A stretch of 64,000 bases of DNA from Dokdonella sp041395345 (GCF_041395345.1 NZ_JAWLAR010000011.1:62001-126000), one strand, 5' to 3'. Numbered from the stretch's first letter, positions 43,519 through 53,223 are shown. Translations and numbers: made by a program. The notes: generated by a model from the letters alone, not told the origin.

Positions 43519-44457
43519 TCAGGTGCTCTCGAATTCGGCGATCAGGGATGCACGCTGCGTTGCGTCAAGAATGGGCCCCATTCCCGCCTGGAGATTGTCC
43601 GATTCGCGATCGGGTTTGCCTGTGGCGGGGATCACGACGGTCACCGCGGGTTCGCTCAAGGCAAAGCGCAGGAACAATTGCGCCCATGACGTTGCGCCGA
43701 CCTCGGCGGCCCAGCCCGGTAGTGGCTTGCCCTTCACCCGCGAGAACAGGTCGCCGTCGTCGAAGTTGCGGTTCGCGAGCACGGCCACGCCGAGGTCGCG
43801 TGCCATCGGGAACACGCGCTTCTCCGCATCGCGATGGGTGACCGAATAATTGATTTGCAGGAAGTCGGGCTTTGATTCGGCAACGGCATCCGCCAGATCG
43901 TCCTGGGCGCGATCAAGGTAATGGGTCAGGCCGACATACCGGGTCTTGCCTTCGGCCTTGAGTTCGCGCGCAAGCGCCAGTTGTGTCTTCCAGTCGCCAA
44001 GATTGTGTACCTGGAGCAATTCGACGTGGTCGGTCCTGAGGCGCTTCAGCGAGGCATTGAACTGGGCAAGTCCGGCATCGCGACCGACGACGCCGGAAAG
44101 CTTTGTCGCCAGGAAAGCCTTGTCGCGCATCTTCAGCTCGTCGATCAGATCGCCGATGACGGTCTCGGCCGTGCTGTAGGAGGGCGAGGTATCGATCAGG
44201 GTAGCGCCTGCAGCGAAGAAGCGTCGCAGCACTTCGCGACGCGGATCGCGCTCATCCGCGCCGGTGCCTATCTCGAAGCTGCCCGAGGTTCCGAGCCCGA
44301 TCACCGGCACGCGCTCGCCACTGGAAGGAATCACCCGCGTCGCCATCTTGCCCTTCATGTCGGGCGCCGGAGTGGTACCGAAGGCCAGTGATGGATGGAT
44401 CATTGCAGCCAGCGCAATGGCCGTGGAAGTGCCAAGAAACTCGCGTCGATTGGTCAT
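43519..44457 (-). CDS. Tat-exported aldo/keto reductase
   Basis: A 312-residue aldo/keto reductase. The leader carries a twin-arginine motif (TNRREFLGTS) followed by a hydrophobic stretch and a likely cleavage near LAFG, so the protein should be exported folded. The AKR barrel shows VPVIGLGTSG at the start, DTSPSYSTAETVIGDLI (catalytic Asp/Tyr area), ATKLSG with the catalytic Lys, and HVELLQVHNLGDW with a His. Export of a nicotinamide-using enzyme is unusual; either a non-NADP cofactor or a moonlighting role is possible. ATG 44457 opens the leader. Confidence 0.82.
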   Translation of the reverse strand: MTNRREFLGTSTAIALAAMIHPSLAFGTTPAPDMKGKMATRVIPSSGERVPVIGLGTSGSFEIGTGADERDPRREVLRRFFAAGATLIDTSPSYSTAETVIGDLIDELKMRDKAFLATKLSGVVGRDAGLAQFNASLKRLRTDHVELLQVHNLGDWKTQLALARELKAEGKTRYVGLTHYLDRAQDDLADAVAESKPDFLQINYSVTHRDAEKRVFPMARDLGVAVLANRNFDDGDLFSRVKGKPLPGWAAEVGATSWAQLFLRFALSEPAVTVVIPATGKPDRESDNLQAGMGPILDATQRASLIAEFEST

Positions 44458-44603
44458 GGTCTTGCCTTTCGATGGTGAGGTCGTGAGGACATTGTGCACT
44501 CGCGAATGTTGCATGCAAGTTCCGCGGACCGTTCAGGGCGTCTGGTTCTGGTTCATCCGTACTGGGATGATGGGGCGAGTCCATTGCAGGAATTGCCAGC
44601 CAC

Positions 44604-45086
44604 ATGACCACGCCAGACCTCTGCGACGCCCATCCCGATCTCGTCCGTGTGGCCGAGCCGATCTTCCGCACTTACGGCGGTCGCGATTTTTTTGCTGGCC
44701 GGATCGTCACGGTCAAGTGTTTCGAGGACAACTCCAGGGTAAAGGAGCTCGTCGCAACCCCAGGGAAGGGCAAGGTGCTCGTCGTCGATGGCGGCGCTTC
44801 ATTGCGCCGCGCATTGCTGGGCGATCAGCTCGCGCAACAGGCCGCGTCGAATGGCTGGGAAGGCATTCTGATCAACGGCTGCCTGCGTGACGTGCAGATC
44901 ATCGCCACCCTCGACATCGGCGTGCAGGCCCTGGCCAGCCATCCGATGAAAACCGAAAAGCGCGGCCTCGGTGATGTCGACGTGCCGGTCAGCTTTGCCG
45001 GCCTTGCATTCCTTCCGGGTGAATGGATCTATGCCGATGCCAATGGCGTCGTCACATCGAGCACGGAACTGAAGGGCACCGCTTGA
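44604..45086 (+). CDS. rraA: RraA-family protein (regulator of RNase E)
   Basis: A 160-residue protein of the RraA/MenG-like fold. It shows the family's FEDNSRVKELVATPGKGKVL segment, VVDGGASLRRALLGDQLA, and the GILINGCLRDVQIIATLDIG loop with the conserved Arg-Asp pair. In enteric bacteria RraA inhibits RNase E by binding its degradosome part. The same fold also includes 4-hydroxy-4-methyl-2-oxoglutarate aldolase, and the two groups are not always separable by sequence. The gene stands alone. Confidence 0.85.
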   Translation: MTTPDLCDAHPDLVRVAEPIFRTYGGRDFFAGRIVTVKCFEDNSRVKELVATPGKGKVLVVDGGASLRRALLGDQLAQQAASNGWEGILINGCLRDVQIIATLDIGVQALASHPMKTEKRGLGDVDVPVSFAGLAFLPGEWIYADANGVVTSSTELKGTA

Positions 45087-45239
45087 TTGGTCCCGCAATG
45101 TAGGTCGACCCGATGCTGTTCCCGTTCGCGGGACAATGCGAATGGCAACCGAGGCAAGGCTTTCTTCCTTGAGAGGAACGTTGTGCTCGCAGTTGCGCTG
45201 TGACGGGAAGTCGGTGCAGACAGGATTCGTGGAGAGTAC

Positions 45240-46028
45240 CTAAAGCGACAACGTTCGCCCGCCATCCACAGGTACGTTGATCCCGTTCACGTAACCCGCA
45301 GCAGGCGATGCAAGAAAGGCGATGACGCCGGCGATTTCGCTGGCTTCGGCGAAGCGGCGCAGCGGGACGGTTGCGAGCATGCCTTCGGCGACTTTTTCTT
45401 CGCTGCTGCCGGTGGCCTTGGCGCGGTCGTGGAGGATTTGTTCGAGGCGTTGGGTCTTGGTGTAGCCGGGCAGCACATTGTTGACGGTGATCCCGTGCGG
45501 GCCTAGTTCGGTAGCCAGTGTTTTCGACCAGCTCGCCACGGCGCCGCGGATCGTGTTGGACACGCCGAGATTGCGGATCGGTTCCTTCACCGAGGTCGAG
45601 ATCACGTTGATGATGCGGCCGTAGCCGCAGCCCTGCATGCCGGGCAGCACGGCTTGCAGGATGACCTGCGCGGCAATCAGGTGCAGGTTGAAGGCCGTCT
45701 GGAATTCTTCGATCCTTGCGGCGTGGGCGGTGCCGCCGGGCGGACCCCCAGTATTGTTGACGAGAATATTGATTGCGCCGTTGTTGGCTACCGCTTCGAC
45801 TTGTGTGCGCAGGGCCGCATGATCGTTCATGTCAGCGCTGATGTAGCCGTGTTTCTGCGCGGCATGCGTGCGCGGCAGGGAGTCGACGACTGCCTTCAGC
45901 GATTCGGCAGAACGGGCGAGAAGGGTGACGTCAGCGCCGAGTGCGGCCAGTTCGTGTGCTGCCGCGCGACCTATGCCCTGGGAGGCGCCACAGACGAGGG
46001 CGTGCTTGCCGGTGAGTTCGAGATTCAT
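45240..46028 (-). CDS. Atypical short-chain dehydrogenase/reductase
   Basis: A 262-residue SDR protein with the NAD(P)-binding GASQGIG (14-20), the NNTGGPPGG loop (91-99) and a serine at the usual catalytic site (ISTS, 143-146). The YxxxK dyad is replaced: where Tyr-x-x-x-Lys is expected the sequence reads SNTIR (157-161). SDR members with this change are known as a separate sub-group, often annotated as oxidoreductases without a proven reaction. The C-terminal VNGINVPVDGGRTLSL is normal. ATG 46028 follows a long upstream frame that has no features. Confidence 0.8.
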   Translation of the reverse strand: MNLELTGKHALVCGASQGIGRAAAHELAALGADVTLLARSAESLKAVVDSLPRTHAAQKHGYISADMNDHAALRTQVEAVANNGAINILVNNTGGPPGGTAHAARIEEFQTAFNLHLIAAQVILQAVLPGMQGCGYGRIINVISTSVKEPIRNLGVSNTIRGAVASWSKTLATELGPHGITVNNVLPGYTKTQRLEQILHDRAKATGSSEEKVAEGMLATVPLRRFAEASEIAGVIAFLASPAAGYVNGINVPVDGGRTLSL

Positions 46029-46079
46029 GTGTCTTGCCTCACTTCTCTGGTCGGGAAACGAAAGAATCAAGAGCGTTCC

Positions 46080-46125
46080 CTCATCCCCCTGCGGGACCTT
46101 CTCCCGCAGGCGGGAGAAGGAAAAA
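46080..46125. repeat. Short hairpin repeat upstream of the SDR gene
   Basis: CTTCTCCCGC and GCGGGAGAAGG form a stem here, with CTCATCCCCCTGCGGGACC just before it. This motif type recurs as an intergenic repeat in many proteobacteria. Confidence 0.4.
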
Positions 46126-46191
46126 CACACTGCAATACCAGCAGCGATTCCTTCGTTGCCTTATCGCTTCTTGATGGCGCCCATTTTAGCG

Positions 46192-46530
46192 TTACTGAAT
46201 GCGCGCGAGCTTCTGAACCATTTGCGAGAGCAGGTCGTCGTCATCGCTGGAATGCGGGGGTTCGACGGACTCAAGGTCGAAGCCCATGATCGCCGCATCT
46301 TCCGCGTCGAGGCCGTCGAAGGCGCGAAACTCGGCGTCGAGCAGGGCCATGCGTGCGTGCTGTTCGTCGTCGTAGCGCGGGCGCTCGCCGCTGGAGTCGA
46401 AGATTTCGACGATACCGGACTCGAGGATGGTCATGCGCGCCCAGACCAGGGTGTCGCCGATCACGGCGACCCACCATTCGTGGCGGATTTCGTCTTCGGT
46501 ACCGATCTCGATGTCATCGTCCATGTTCAT
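46192..46530 (-). CDS. Small acidic protein of unknown function in the asnS operon
   Basis: A 112-residue protein, strongly acidic (MNMDDDIEIGTEDE at the start; SSDDDD near the end), with a compact middle (HEWWVAVIGDTLVWARMTIL) that may form a small beta-rich fold. No family is recognised. A strong GGAGG lies 9 bases before the ATG. Its ATG overlaps the stop codon of the upstream membrane-protein gene (ATGA), so it is the third gene of an asnS-led operon. Confidence 0.65.
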   Translation of the reverse strand: MNMDDDIEIGTEDEIRHEWWVAVIGDTLVWARMTILESGIVEIFDSSGERPRYDDEQHARMALLDAEFRAFDGLDAEDAAIMGFDLESVEPPHSSDDDDLLSQMVQKLARIQ

Positions 46531-46837
46531 GGGCCGAATCCTCCGGTTGCCTTGGCGGCGAAGGCGGACAGTGCCCCCAACACGATCGCCCAGGCGCCAA
46601 TCGCGCCAAGCCGGGCCAGGCCGGTCAGCGACTTGTCGCGCAGGGCACGGTAGCGGCGTGCCAGATACCAGCCGAATGCGCGCGGCGAGAACATGAATCC
46701 ACCGAGGCGTGCGCGTTCGGCCGGGTGGTGGTCGCGCAAATGAACGGCGACCAGGATCCAGGTCATGATGTAGGTGGTCAGGCCGGCGACGAAGAAGCCG
46801 AGGCCGAGCAGCAGCATGAATTCGCGGGCGAGGTGCA

Positions 46838-46838
<1 letters not shown>
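46527..46838 (-). CDS. Small inner-membrane protein in the asnS operon
   Basis: A 103-residue protein with two or three hydrophobic segments (LLLGLGFFVAGLTTYIMTWI near the N-terminus, GAWAIVLGALSAFAA near the C-terminus) joined by a basic loop (RYRALRDKSL). No family is recognised. Its ATG overlaps the asnS stop by one base (TGATG) and its stop overlaps the next start by four, so it is translated in tight coupling with both. Confidence 0.68.
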
Positions 46839-48238
<1,400 letters not shown>

Positions 48239-48320
48239 GCGTTGCGGGCTCCGGTGTTCGGGAAAGCCGTCGCCCATGGCGATTCGGCGGAGCCGCGCAT
48301 GATAACGGAAGCGCACAGCC

Positions 48321-48336
48321 GGGTGGCATGCCACCC
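48321..48336. promoter_or_regulatory. Perfect palindrome upstream of asnS
   Basis: GGGTGGCATGCCACCC is a perfect 16-bp palindrome, 83-98 bases before the asnS start. It could be a protein-binding site or a leader hairpin; no family is assigned. Confidence 0.35.
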
Positions 48337-48358
48337 TTGTCTTGACGGTTCGAAGCCC

Positions 48359-48580
48359 AGGGCAACGCTGAACAACTGGCGCAACCGTCACGACGTCTGT
48401 CTGCGCGCAGACAGGCGTCGCCTGACCGATTGGTCCTCTATTGAAACAGGTGGCTTGCAGAAGGCCCGCCAGCCGCACCTCGAGTCTTGCCAGGGCCACC
48501 CGCCTTCACTTCGCCTCGCAGCACGACTGGCAGACCTTCCAAATGCCATGACGATTGTGCCACTTGTTCAGCGTGGCCCT
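48359..48580. mobile_element. Miniature inverted-repeat element, short copy (222 bp)
   Basis: A 222-bp element with 34-bp terminal inverted repeats (48359-48392 and 48547-48580, about 29 of 34 positions identical); the ends follow AAGGCAACGCTGAACAAGTG with small changes. The inside matches the copy at 51972-52307 in opposite orientation, over about 190 bases, and contains a palindrome CTGTCTGCGCGCAGACAG near 48397-48414. It has no coding capacity. The left end sits upstream of asnS, the right end 97 bases before the iscA-like gene. Confidence 0.72.
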
Positions 48581-48676
48581 AGATCCTAGATATGGAGTCC
48601 GGTCCGAGTGTTAGACTGGCATCCGAGAACCCGCTTTCCCGAATCCCTTATCCCGAATTTCGAATCCCTGCACCTC

Positions 48677-49012
48677 ATGCCCATCCAGCTGACCGAAGCG
48701 GCACTTGGCCGCATGCATACTTTCCTCGCCAGGGATCCTTCGGCGATCGGAGTGCGCTTTGGCATCCGCAAGACGGGCTGCTCGGGCTATGCGTATACGG
48801 TCGATCTGGCCCAGTCCATCGCCGAAAACGACAGCGTCTTCGATCACGATGGCATCCAGGTTCTGGTCGACGCCAAGGCCTTGCCCTTCGTCGAGGGCAC
48901 CGAAATCGACTATCGGCGCCAGGGTCTGAGCGCGTCCTTCGTGTTCCGCAATCCGAACGTGACCGGAGAATGCGGCTGCGGCGAGAGCTTCACGGTCGAC
49001 ACGAAAGACTGA
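48677..49012 (+). CDS. iscA: IscA/ErpA-family iron-sulfur assembly protein
   Basis: A 111-residue A-type carrier. The three conserved cysteines are present: one in KTGCSGYAY and two in ECGCGESF near the C-terminus. Such proteins hand [2Fe-2S] or [4Fe-4S] clusters to apo-proteins. The length and single-domain form fit IscA/SufA/ErpA; which of them cannot be told. No isc or suf genes are adjacent. ATG 48677 fits the family start PIQLTEAAL; a frame reaching further upstream has no family features. Confidence 0.85.
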   Translation: MPIQLTEAALGRMHTFLARDPSAIGVRFGIRKTGCSGYAYTVDLAQSIAENDSVFDHDGIQVLVDAKALPFVEGTEIDYRRQGLSASFVFRNPNVTGECGCGESFTVDTKD

Positions 49013-49224
49013 TATCCCGTTGATTTTGCAAGCCTGGCGGGCTGTCGCATCGTTCAGAAACATCGGTTAGACTCGCAACCGCTGTATTTGCACGGTCGCT
49101 ACGCCGTGGACCGATGCCGCGAAGATCCGCTGATCCACCGCATCGCCCGGCCAGCCGCAGCTGCAATGCAGAGTGGTTGGAAGCCCCAATGGGGTATTGG
49201 GCAAAATGATCAGTGGAGACAAGC
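49013..49224 (+). promoter_or_regulatory. Long leader region of the cold-shock gene
   Basis: A 212-base stretch between iscA and the csp start. Its length is consistent with a structured cold-shock leader, as seen upstream of cspA-type genes, but I see no certain cold-shock box. A TTAGACT -10-like run lies near 49067-49073. Confidence 0.3.
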
Positions 49225-49434
49225 ATGTCGGATCGTGAGGTCGGCACCGTCAAGTGGTTCAATGAAAGCAAGGGTTTTGGATTCATCAGCCGTGAAAACG
49301 GCCCGGATGTGTTCGTTCACTTCCGCGCCATCAATGGCACGGGCTTCAAGACTTTGCAGGAAGGTCAGAATGTGAGTTTCACCGTCGTCGAAGGCCAGAA
49401 GGGCCTGCAGGCGGAGGATGTCACCGCAGTCTGA
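49225..49434 (+). CDS. Cold-shock domain protein
   Basis: A 69-residue CSD protein. The RNA-binding motifs RNP1 (KGFGFI) and RNP2 (VFVHF) are both intact. Such proteins melt RNA secondary structure and are often cold-induced. GGAGA precedes ATG 49225. It ends in a strong terminator at 49460-49496. Confidence 0.95.
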   Translation: MSDREVGTVKWFNESKGFGFISRENGPDVFVHFRAINGTGFKTLQEGQNVSFTVVEGQKGLQAEDVTAV

Positions 49435-49459
49435 TACAGAACGCTCGCATGAAATGGCC

Positions 49460-49496
49460 GGGGCCGCGACGTCCGCGTCGCGGCCCCGTTGTTTTT
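49460..49496 (+). terminator. Intrinsic terminator after the cold-shock gene
   Basis: GGGGCCGCGACG (49460-49471) pairs with CGTCGCGGCCCC (49476-49487) around a 4-base loop, followed by GTTGTTTTT. Confidence 0.9.
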
Positions 49497-49544
49497 CCGG
49501 ATACAGCATCCACGTATTCCGTCTGTCACCTGCGAGGAAGCTAG

Positions 49545-49808
49545 ATGATTACTTTGAACGTGCGTGGTTTGCCGCGCAGCATGACCGAAACATCCCTGAA
49601 CGACATGTTTGGCAAGTTTGGTCGTGTGCACAAGCTGAAAATGGCCATGGATCCGTTCAAGAACGAGTGCAAGGGCTTTGCCGAGCTCGCCATGGAAGGG
49701 CATGAGGCGCGCGCCGCCATTGCCGGTCTGGATGGCAGTTTTCAGGATGGCGGCACCTTGCGTGTCGGCCTGGCCAGCGCACGCCCGGCGCGCGGCGGAC
49801 GTCGCTGA
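49545..49808 (+). CDS. RNA-recognition-motif (RRM) protein
   Basis: An 87-residue protein consisting of a single RRM: RNP2 is ITLNVRGLP at the start and RNP1 is CKGFAELAM, followed by the helix EARAAIAGLDG and a short Arg/Gly tail (ARPARGGRR). Small RRM proteins of this type bind single-stranded RNA. GAGGAAG precedes ATG 49545. It lies after the csp terminator, so it needs its own promoter. Confidence 0.88.
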   Translation: MITLNVRGLPRSMTETSLNDMFGKFGRVHKLKMAMDPFKNECKGFAELAMEGHEARAAIAGLDGSFQDGGTLRVGLASARPARGGRR

Positions 49809-49870
49809 GTCCGGCTTCGCGGTGATGCCGGTACCGACAGATCGCGTTGAAGTGCCTGAAACAACACTCA

Positions 49871-50761
49871 ATGCCTGATCCGCACAAGATCCGTGTTCGC
49901 ACAGATGACGGCGCCGAGTCGGATCTGCACCTTTCGCATGCGCCAGATTCGCGCTTCGGCCTGTTCTGGTTGCCCGCGCTCGGCGTCACCGCGCGTCACT
50001 ATCTGCGATTTGCCGAAACCCTTGCGGGGATGGGCATCAGCGTCGCCGTTCATGAGTGGCGTGGTGCAGGATCAAGCAACCTGCGCGCATCACGCCAGAG
50101 CGACTGGGGTTACCGCGAACTGTTGCAGTTCGATATTCCGGCCGGTCTCGCTGCGGCGCGAGCGGCCATGCCAGATACGCGATGGATTCTGGCGGGACAC
50201 AGCATCGGTGGTCAGTTCGCCTGTCTGCATGCCGCATCGAATCCCGATGCGAGCGAAGCACTGGTGCTGGTGGCTTGCGGCTCGCCGTACTGGAAAACCT
50301 TTTCTTCGCCCCGGCGCTGGCTGTTGCGGCTGGTTCCTGCCGCCGTCAGTGTCGCTACCGCGTTGTACGGCTACTACCCCGGCAAGCGGATCGGATTTGC
50401 CGGCAGCGAAGCGCGGACCCTGATGCGTGACTGGGCGCAGAGCGCGAAGTCCGGCGTCTACTCCCGCTATCTCGAGGGTGTCGATTTCGAGAACGAATTG
50501 GGCAAGTACGCAAAACCCCTGCTGAATATGCGCATGGAACAGGATTCACTCTGTCCACCCGAGTCATGCGAGTGGTTGCTGGGAAAGATGTCCAGTGCCG
50601 AAATCAGCCGGCTCAGCCTGGCGGCGAGCGAATTCGAGGGTCGGCAGGCCAGTCATTTTTCCTGGATGAAGGAGCCTGGGCCGGTTGCGCGACACATTGC
50701 CGACTGGGTTCATCGACGACTGGAAGCGACGGGGACTGCAGCGGATGTCAGGCCTGCTTGA
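49871..50761 (+). CDS. Alpha/beta hydrolase
   Basis: A 297-residue cytoplasmic alpha/beta hydrolase: FWLPALGVTARHYLRFAETL at the N-terminus (strand with oxyanion), the nucleophile elbow GHSIGG and a late conserved His in EGRQASHFSWM. It belongs to the serine-aminopeptidase/monoacylglycerol-lipase-like group; the substrate is unknown. ATG 49871 is chosen; a start eight codons upstream is possible. It lies 62 bases after the RRM gene. Confidence 0.8.
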   Translation: MPDPHKIRVRTDDGAESDLHLSHAPDSRFGLFWLPALGVTARHYLRFAETLAGMGISVAVHEWRGAGSSNLRASRQSDWGYRELLQFDIPAGLAAARAAMPDTRWILAGHSIGGQFACLHAASNPDASEALVLVACGSPYWKTFSSPRRWLLRLVPAAVSVATALYGYYPGKRIGFAGSEARTLMRDWAQSAKSGVYSRYLEGVDFENELGKYAKPLLNMRMEQDSLCPPESCEWLLGKMSSAEISRLSLAASEFEGRQASHFSWMKEPGPVARHIADWVHRRLEATGTAADVRPA

Positions 50762-50895
50762 TCCGTATCCGCCACCCGGAATGCGAGTGCGCCTCGAAAA
50801 AGCACATCGAAGCGCTCAGCGCGAACCCGTGTCGAAGCGGGGTTTTGACGGTGTAGTGCGTAGCGCTTTCATGAATTTTCAATCGGGAATCCATC

Positions 50896-51954
50896 ATGCA
50901 CCTGTTTGAGCCAATGTCCTTGCGTGAGGTGAAGCTGCGCAACCGCATCGTCGTATCGCCGATGTGCGAATACTCGGCTGTCGATGGTGTGCCCCAAACT
51001 TGGCATCTGGTTCACCTGGGCAGCCGTGCCGTCGGAGGTGCAGGGCTGGTGATGGCCGAAGCTACGGCGGTCGAGGCCCGTGGCCGGATCTCGCCGGCGG
51101 ACACCGGGATCTGGAACGATGCGCAGGCCAAAGCGTGGGCCCCGATAGCCTCTTTCATTGCCGAGCAGGGAGCAGTGGCAGGAATCCAGCTTGCGCATGC
51201 CGGTCGCAAGGCGAGCACGTCTCCGCCCTGGGTCAAGCAACGCACGGTCGAGCCAGGCGAGGGCGGCTGGACCCCGGTTGCGCCTACGGCCATGGCCTAT
51301 TCCGAACACTATCCAAAGCCCGAGGCACTCGATAGCCAGGGCATCGAAGACATCATCGAGGCATTTCGCGCAGCCACGCAGCGCGCACTCGACAGCGGTT
51401 TCCGAGTGATCGAGATCCATGCGGCGCATGGCTATCTGTTGCACGAATTTCTCTCTCCTCTCAGCAACCGGCGCTCGGACGAATGGGGCGGCAGTTTCGA
51501 CAATCGGGTCCGGATGACACGCAGGGTGGTATCGGCGGTGCGTTCGGCCATGCCCGATTCCCTGCCACTGCTGGTCCGCATCTCTGCCACCGACTGGGTT
51601 CCTGGCGGCTGGGACATCGAGCAGAGCATCGAGCTTTCGCGTCTGTTGAAGGACGAGGGTGTCGATCTCGTCGACGTATCCAGTGGCGGTCTCTCCGAAG
51701 ATCAGGAGATTGAAGCGGTGCCCGGCTATCAGGTTCCCTTCGCCGAGCGAATTCGCGCGGAGGCAGACATCGCGACGAGTGCGGTCGGCCTGATTACCGA
51801 GGCGGCGCAGGCCGAAGCCATCCTGAGTTCAGGGCAGGCAGATCTCGTCCAGCTGGCGCGGGAGCTGCTGCGCGATCCGTACTGGCCGAGGCGAGCCGCC
51901 AGGGAGCTGGGCGCGGCGATCGAAGCGCCGAAGCAGTATGCCCGGGCCTGGTGA
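50896..51954 (+). CDS. Old-yellow-enzyme family NADPH:flavin oxidoreductase (YqjM/NamA-like)
   Basis: A 352-residue FMN-dependent ene-reductase. Residues SPMCEYSAVDG (21-31) contain the FMN-contact Cys24 and Tyr26 of the thermophilic-like YqjM branch; QLAHAGRKAST, IEIHAAHGYLLHEFLSPLSN and RLSA-type Arg strands follow, with a DLVQLARELLRDPYW C-terminus. It reduces activated C=C bonds of enals, enones or nitro-compounds. ATG 50896 has the family start LFEPMSLREVKLRNRIVVSPM. The miniature element's long copy begins 17 bases after its stop. Confidence 0.9.
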   Translation: MHLFEPMSLREVKLRNRIVVSPMCEYSAVDGVPQTWHLVHLGSRAVGGAGLVMAEATAVEARGRISPADTGIWNDAQAKAWAPIASFIAEQGAVAGIQLAHAGRKASTSPPWVKQRTVEPGEGGWTPVAPTAMAYSEHYPKPEALDSQGIEDIIEAFRAATQRALDSGFRVIEIHAAHGYLLHEFLSPLSNRRSDEWGGSFDNRVRMTRRVVSAVRSAMPDSLPLLVRISATDWVPGGWDIEQSIELSRLLKDEGVDLVDVSSGGLSEDQEIEAVPGYQVPFAERIRAEADIATSAVGLITEAAQAEAILSSGQADLVQLARELLRDPYWPRRAARELGAAIEAPKQYARAW

Positions 51955-51971
51955 GTCAGGCGCATGGGATT

Positions 51972-52307
51972 AAGGCAACGCTGAACAAGTGGCACAATCG
52001 TCATGGCACTCAGAGGGTCCGCCAGTCGTGCAGCGAGGCGAAGTGAAGGCGGGTGGCCTTGGCAAGACTCGCGGTGCGGCTGGCGGGCCTTCGGAAAGCC
52101 ACCTGTTTCAATAGAAAATCAATCGGTCAGGCGACGCCTGTCTGCGCGCAGCTCCTTGTTGCGCTGCCTTGAAGCGACTGCATGGATGCAGGAGGTAGAG
52201 CAACGCAGGAGCAGTTGCCGAGACAGCCGCTCCATCTGCGTCAGCGCGCCGCGATCCGCAAGCAGACAGAGGTCGTGACGGTTGCGCCACTTGTTCAGCG
52301 TTGCCTT
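51972..52307. mobile_element. Miniature inverted-repeat element, long copy (336 bp)
   Basis: A 336-bp element with 34-bp terminal inverted repeats (51972-52005 and 52274-52307, 31 of 34 identical). It is inverted relative to the copy at 48359-48580 and carries about 110 bases more in the middle (roughly 52160-52270); outside that part, the two interiors align over more than 150 bases. No transposase or other gene is inside. It lies between the OYE and pirin genes, 34 bases before the pirin ATG. No target-site duplication is clear. Confidence 0.75.
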
Positions 52308-52341
52308 GAGCTTCGAACCCGTTCCCGCAAGGAGTATTGCC

Positions 52342-53223
52342 ATGAACCAGACAGAGCACCAGCACATCGAACCCAGGCTTCACGACCTGGGCGACGGTTT
52401 TGTCGTACGGCGCATGCTGCCCTCTGCGCAGCGCCGCTCGGTGGGTCCCTTTGTCTTTCTGGATCATGTCGGTCCGGTTGATCTGGCGCCCGGAAAGGGG
52501 GTGGACGTGCGTCCGCATCCGCACATCGGCCTGTCGACGATGACCTACCTGTTCGATGGAGTATTCACGCATCGGGACAGCATGGGCGTCGTCCAGGACA
52601 TCCGGCCGGGTGCGGTCAACTGGATGACCGCAGGCCGCGGCGTGGCGCATTCCGAGCGCACCCCGGCACTCGAACGCTCGGCAGGCCATCGCTTGCATGG
52701 CGTGCAATTCTGGGTCGGCCTGCCGGGTGGCGATGCGGAGGTCGATCCCTCTTTCTCGCACCATTCGCGCGACCAGCTGCCGGAATGGATCGAGGACAAT
52801 GACAAGGTGCGGATCCGGCTTGTCGCTGGCGAGGCGCTGGATCGTCGGTCGCCAGTGCCGGTCTACTCGCGCCTGTTCTGCCTTGACGTGAGTCTTCGGG
52901 ACGGTGGTTCGCTGAGGGTTCCGGACGAATTTCCAGAGCGCGCAGTCCTTGTTGTCGAAGGCAGCATTGAGCTCGATGGAAGTGCGTACGAAGTTCACGA
53001 CATGCTGGTTCTGGGATCCGACAGTCCGGTGGTCGTGAAGGCCACAGGGACGGCGCGAGTGATCGTGCTGGGTGGCGATCCTCTCGATGGTCCGCGCCAC
53101 GTCTGGTGGAACTTCGTAGCGGCCAGCCGTGAGCGCATCGATCAGGCCGCCGCAGACTGGAAGGCCGGTCGATTCGATGCGGTCCCCGGCGAAACCGAGT
53201 TCATCCCCTTGCCTGACAAGTGA
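52342..53223 (+). CDS. Pirin-family protein
   Basis: A 293-residue bicupin. The N-terminal metal site shows the Pirin signature VRPHPHIGLSTMTYLFDG (His, His) followed by HRDSMG and the His and Glu in AGRGVAHSER, matching the four iron ligands. The C-terminal cupin follows, with HDMLVLG near the end. Some pirins act as quercetin dioxygenases. ATG 52342 is preceded by AAGGAG. The promoter must lie within or across the miniature element end 34 bases upstream. Confidence 0.9.
   Translation: MNQTEHQHIEPRLHDLGDGFVVRRMLPSAQRRSVGPFVFLDHVGPVDLAPGKGVDVRPHPHIGLSTMTYLFDGVFTHRDSMGVVQDIRPGAVNWMTAGRGVAHSERTPALERSAGHRLHGVQFWVGLPGGDAEVDPSFSHHSRDQLPEWIEDNDKVRIRLVAGEALDRRSPVPVYSRLFCLDVSLRDGGSLRVPDEFPERAVLVVEGSIELDGSAYEVHDMLVLGSDSPVVVKATGTARVIVLGGDPLDGPRHVWWNFVAASRERIDQAAADWKAGRFDAVPGETEFIPLPDK

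Noticed and set aside
48239..48499. Upstream extension of asnS into the miniature element
   Set aside because: The extra 87 residues come from the element's terminal repeat; the conserved AsnRS N-terminus begins at 48238.
48640..48676. tRNA-like TTCGAATCCC run before the iscA-like gene
   Set aside because: No acceptor stem, anticodon arm or D-arm can be formed around it; it is part of a short CCCGAATCCC-type repeat.
48359..52307. Composite transposon formed by the two miniature elements
   Set aside because: There is no transposase between them, the enclosed genes look chromosomal, and no target duplication is visible, so only a MITE pair is claimed.
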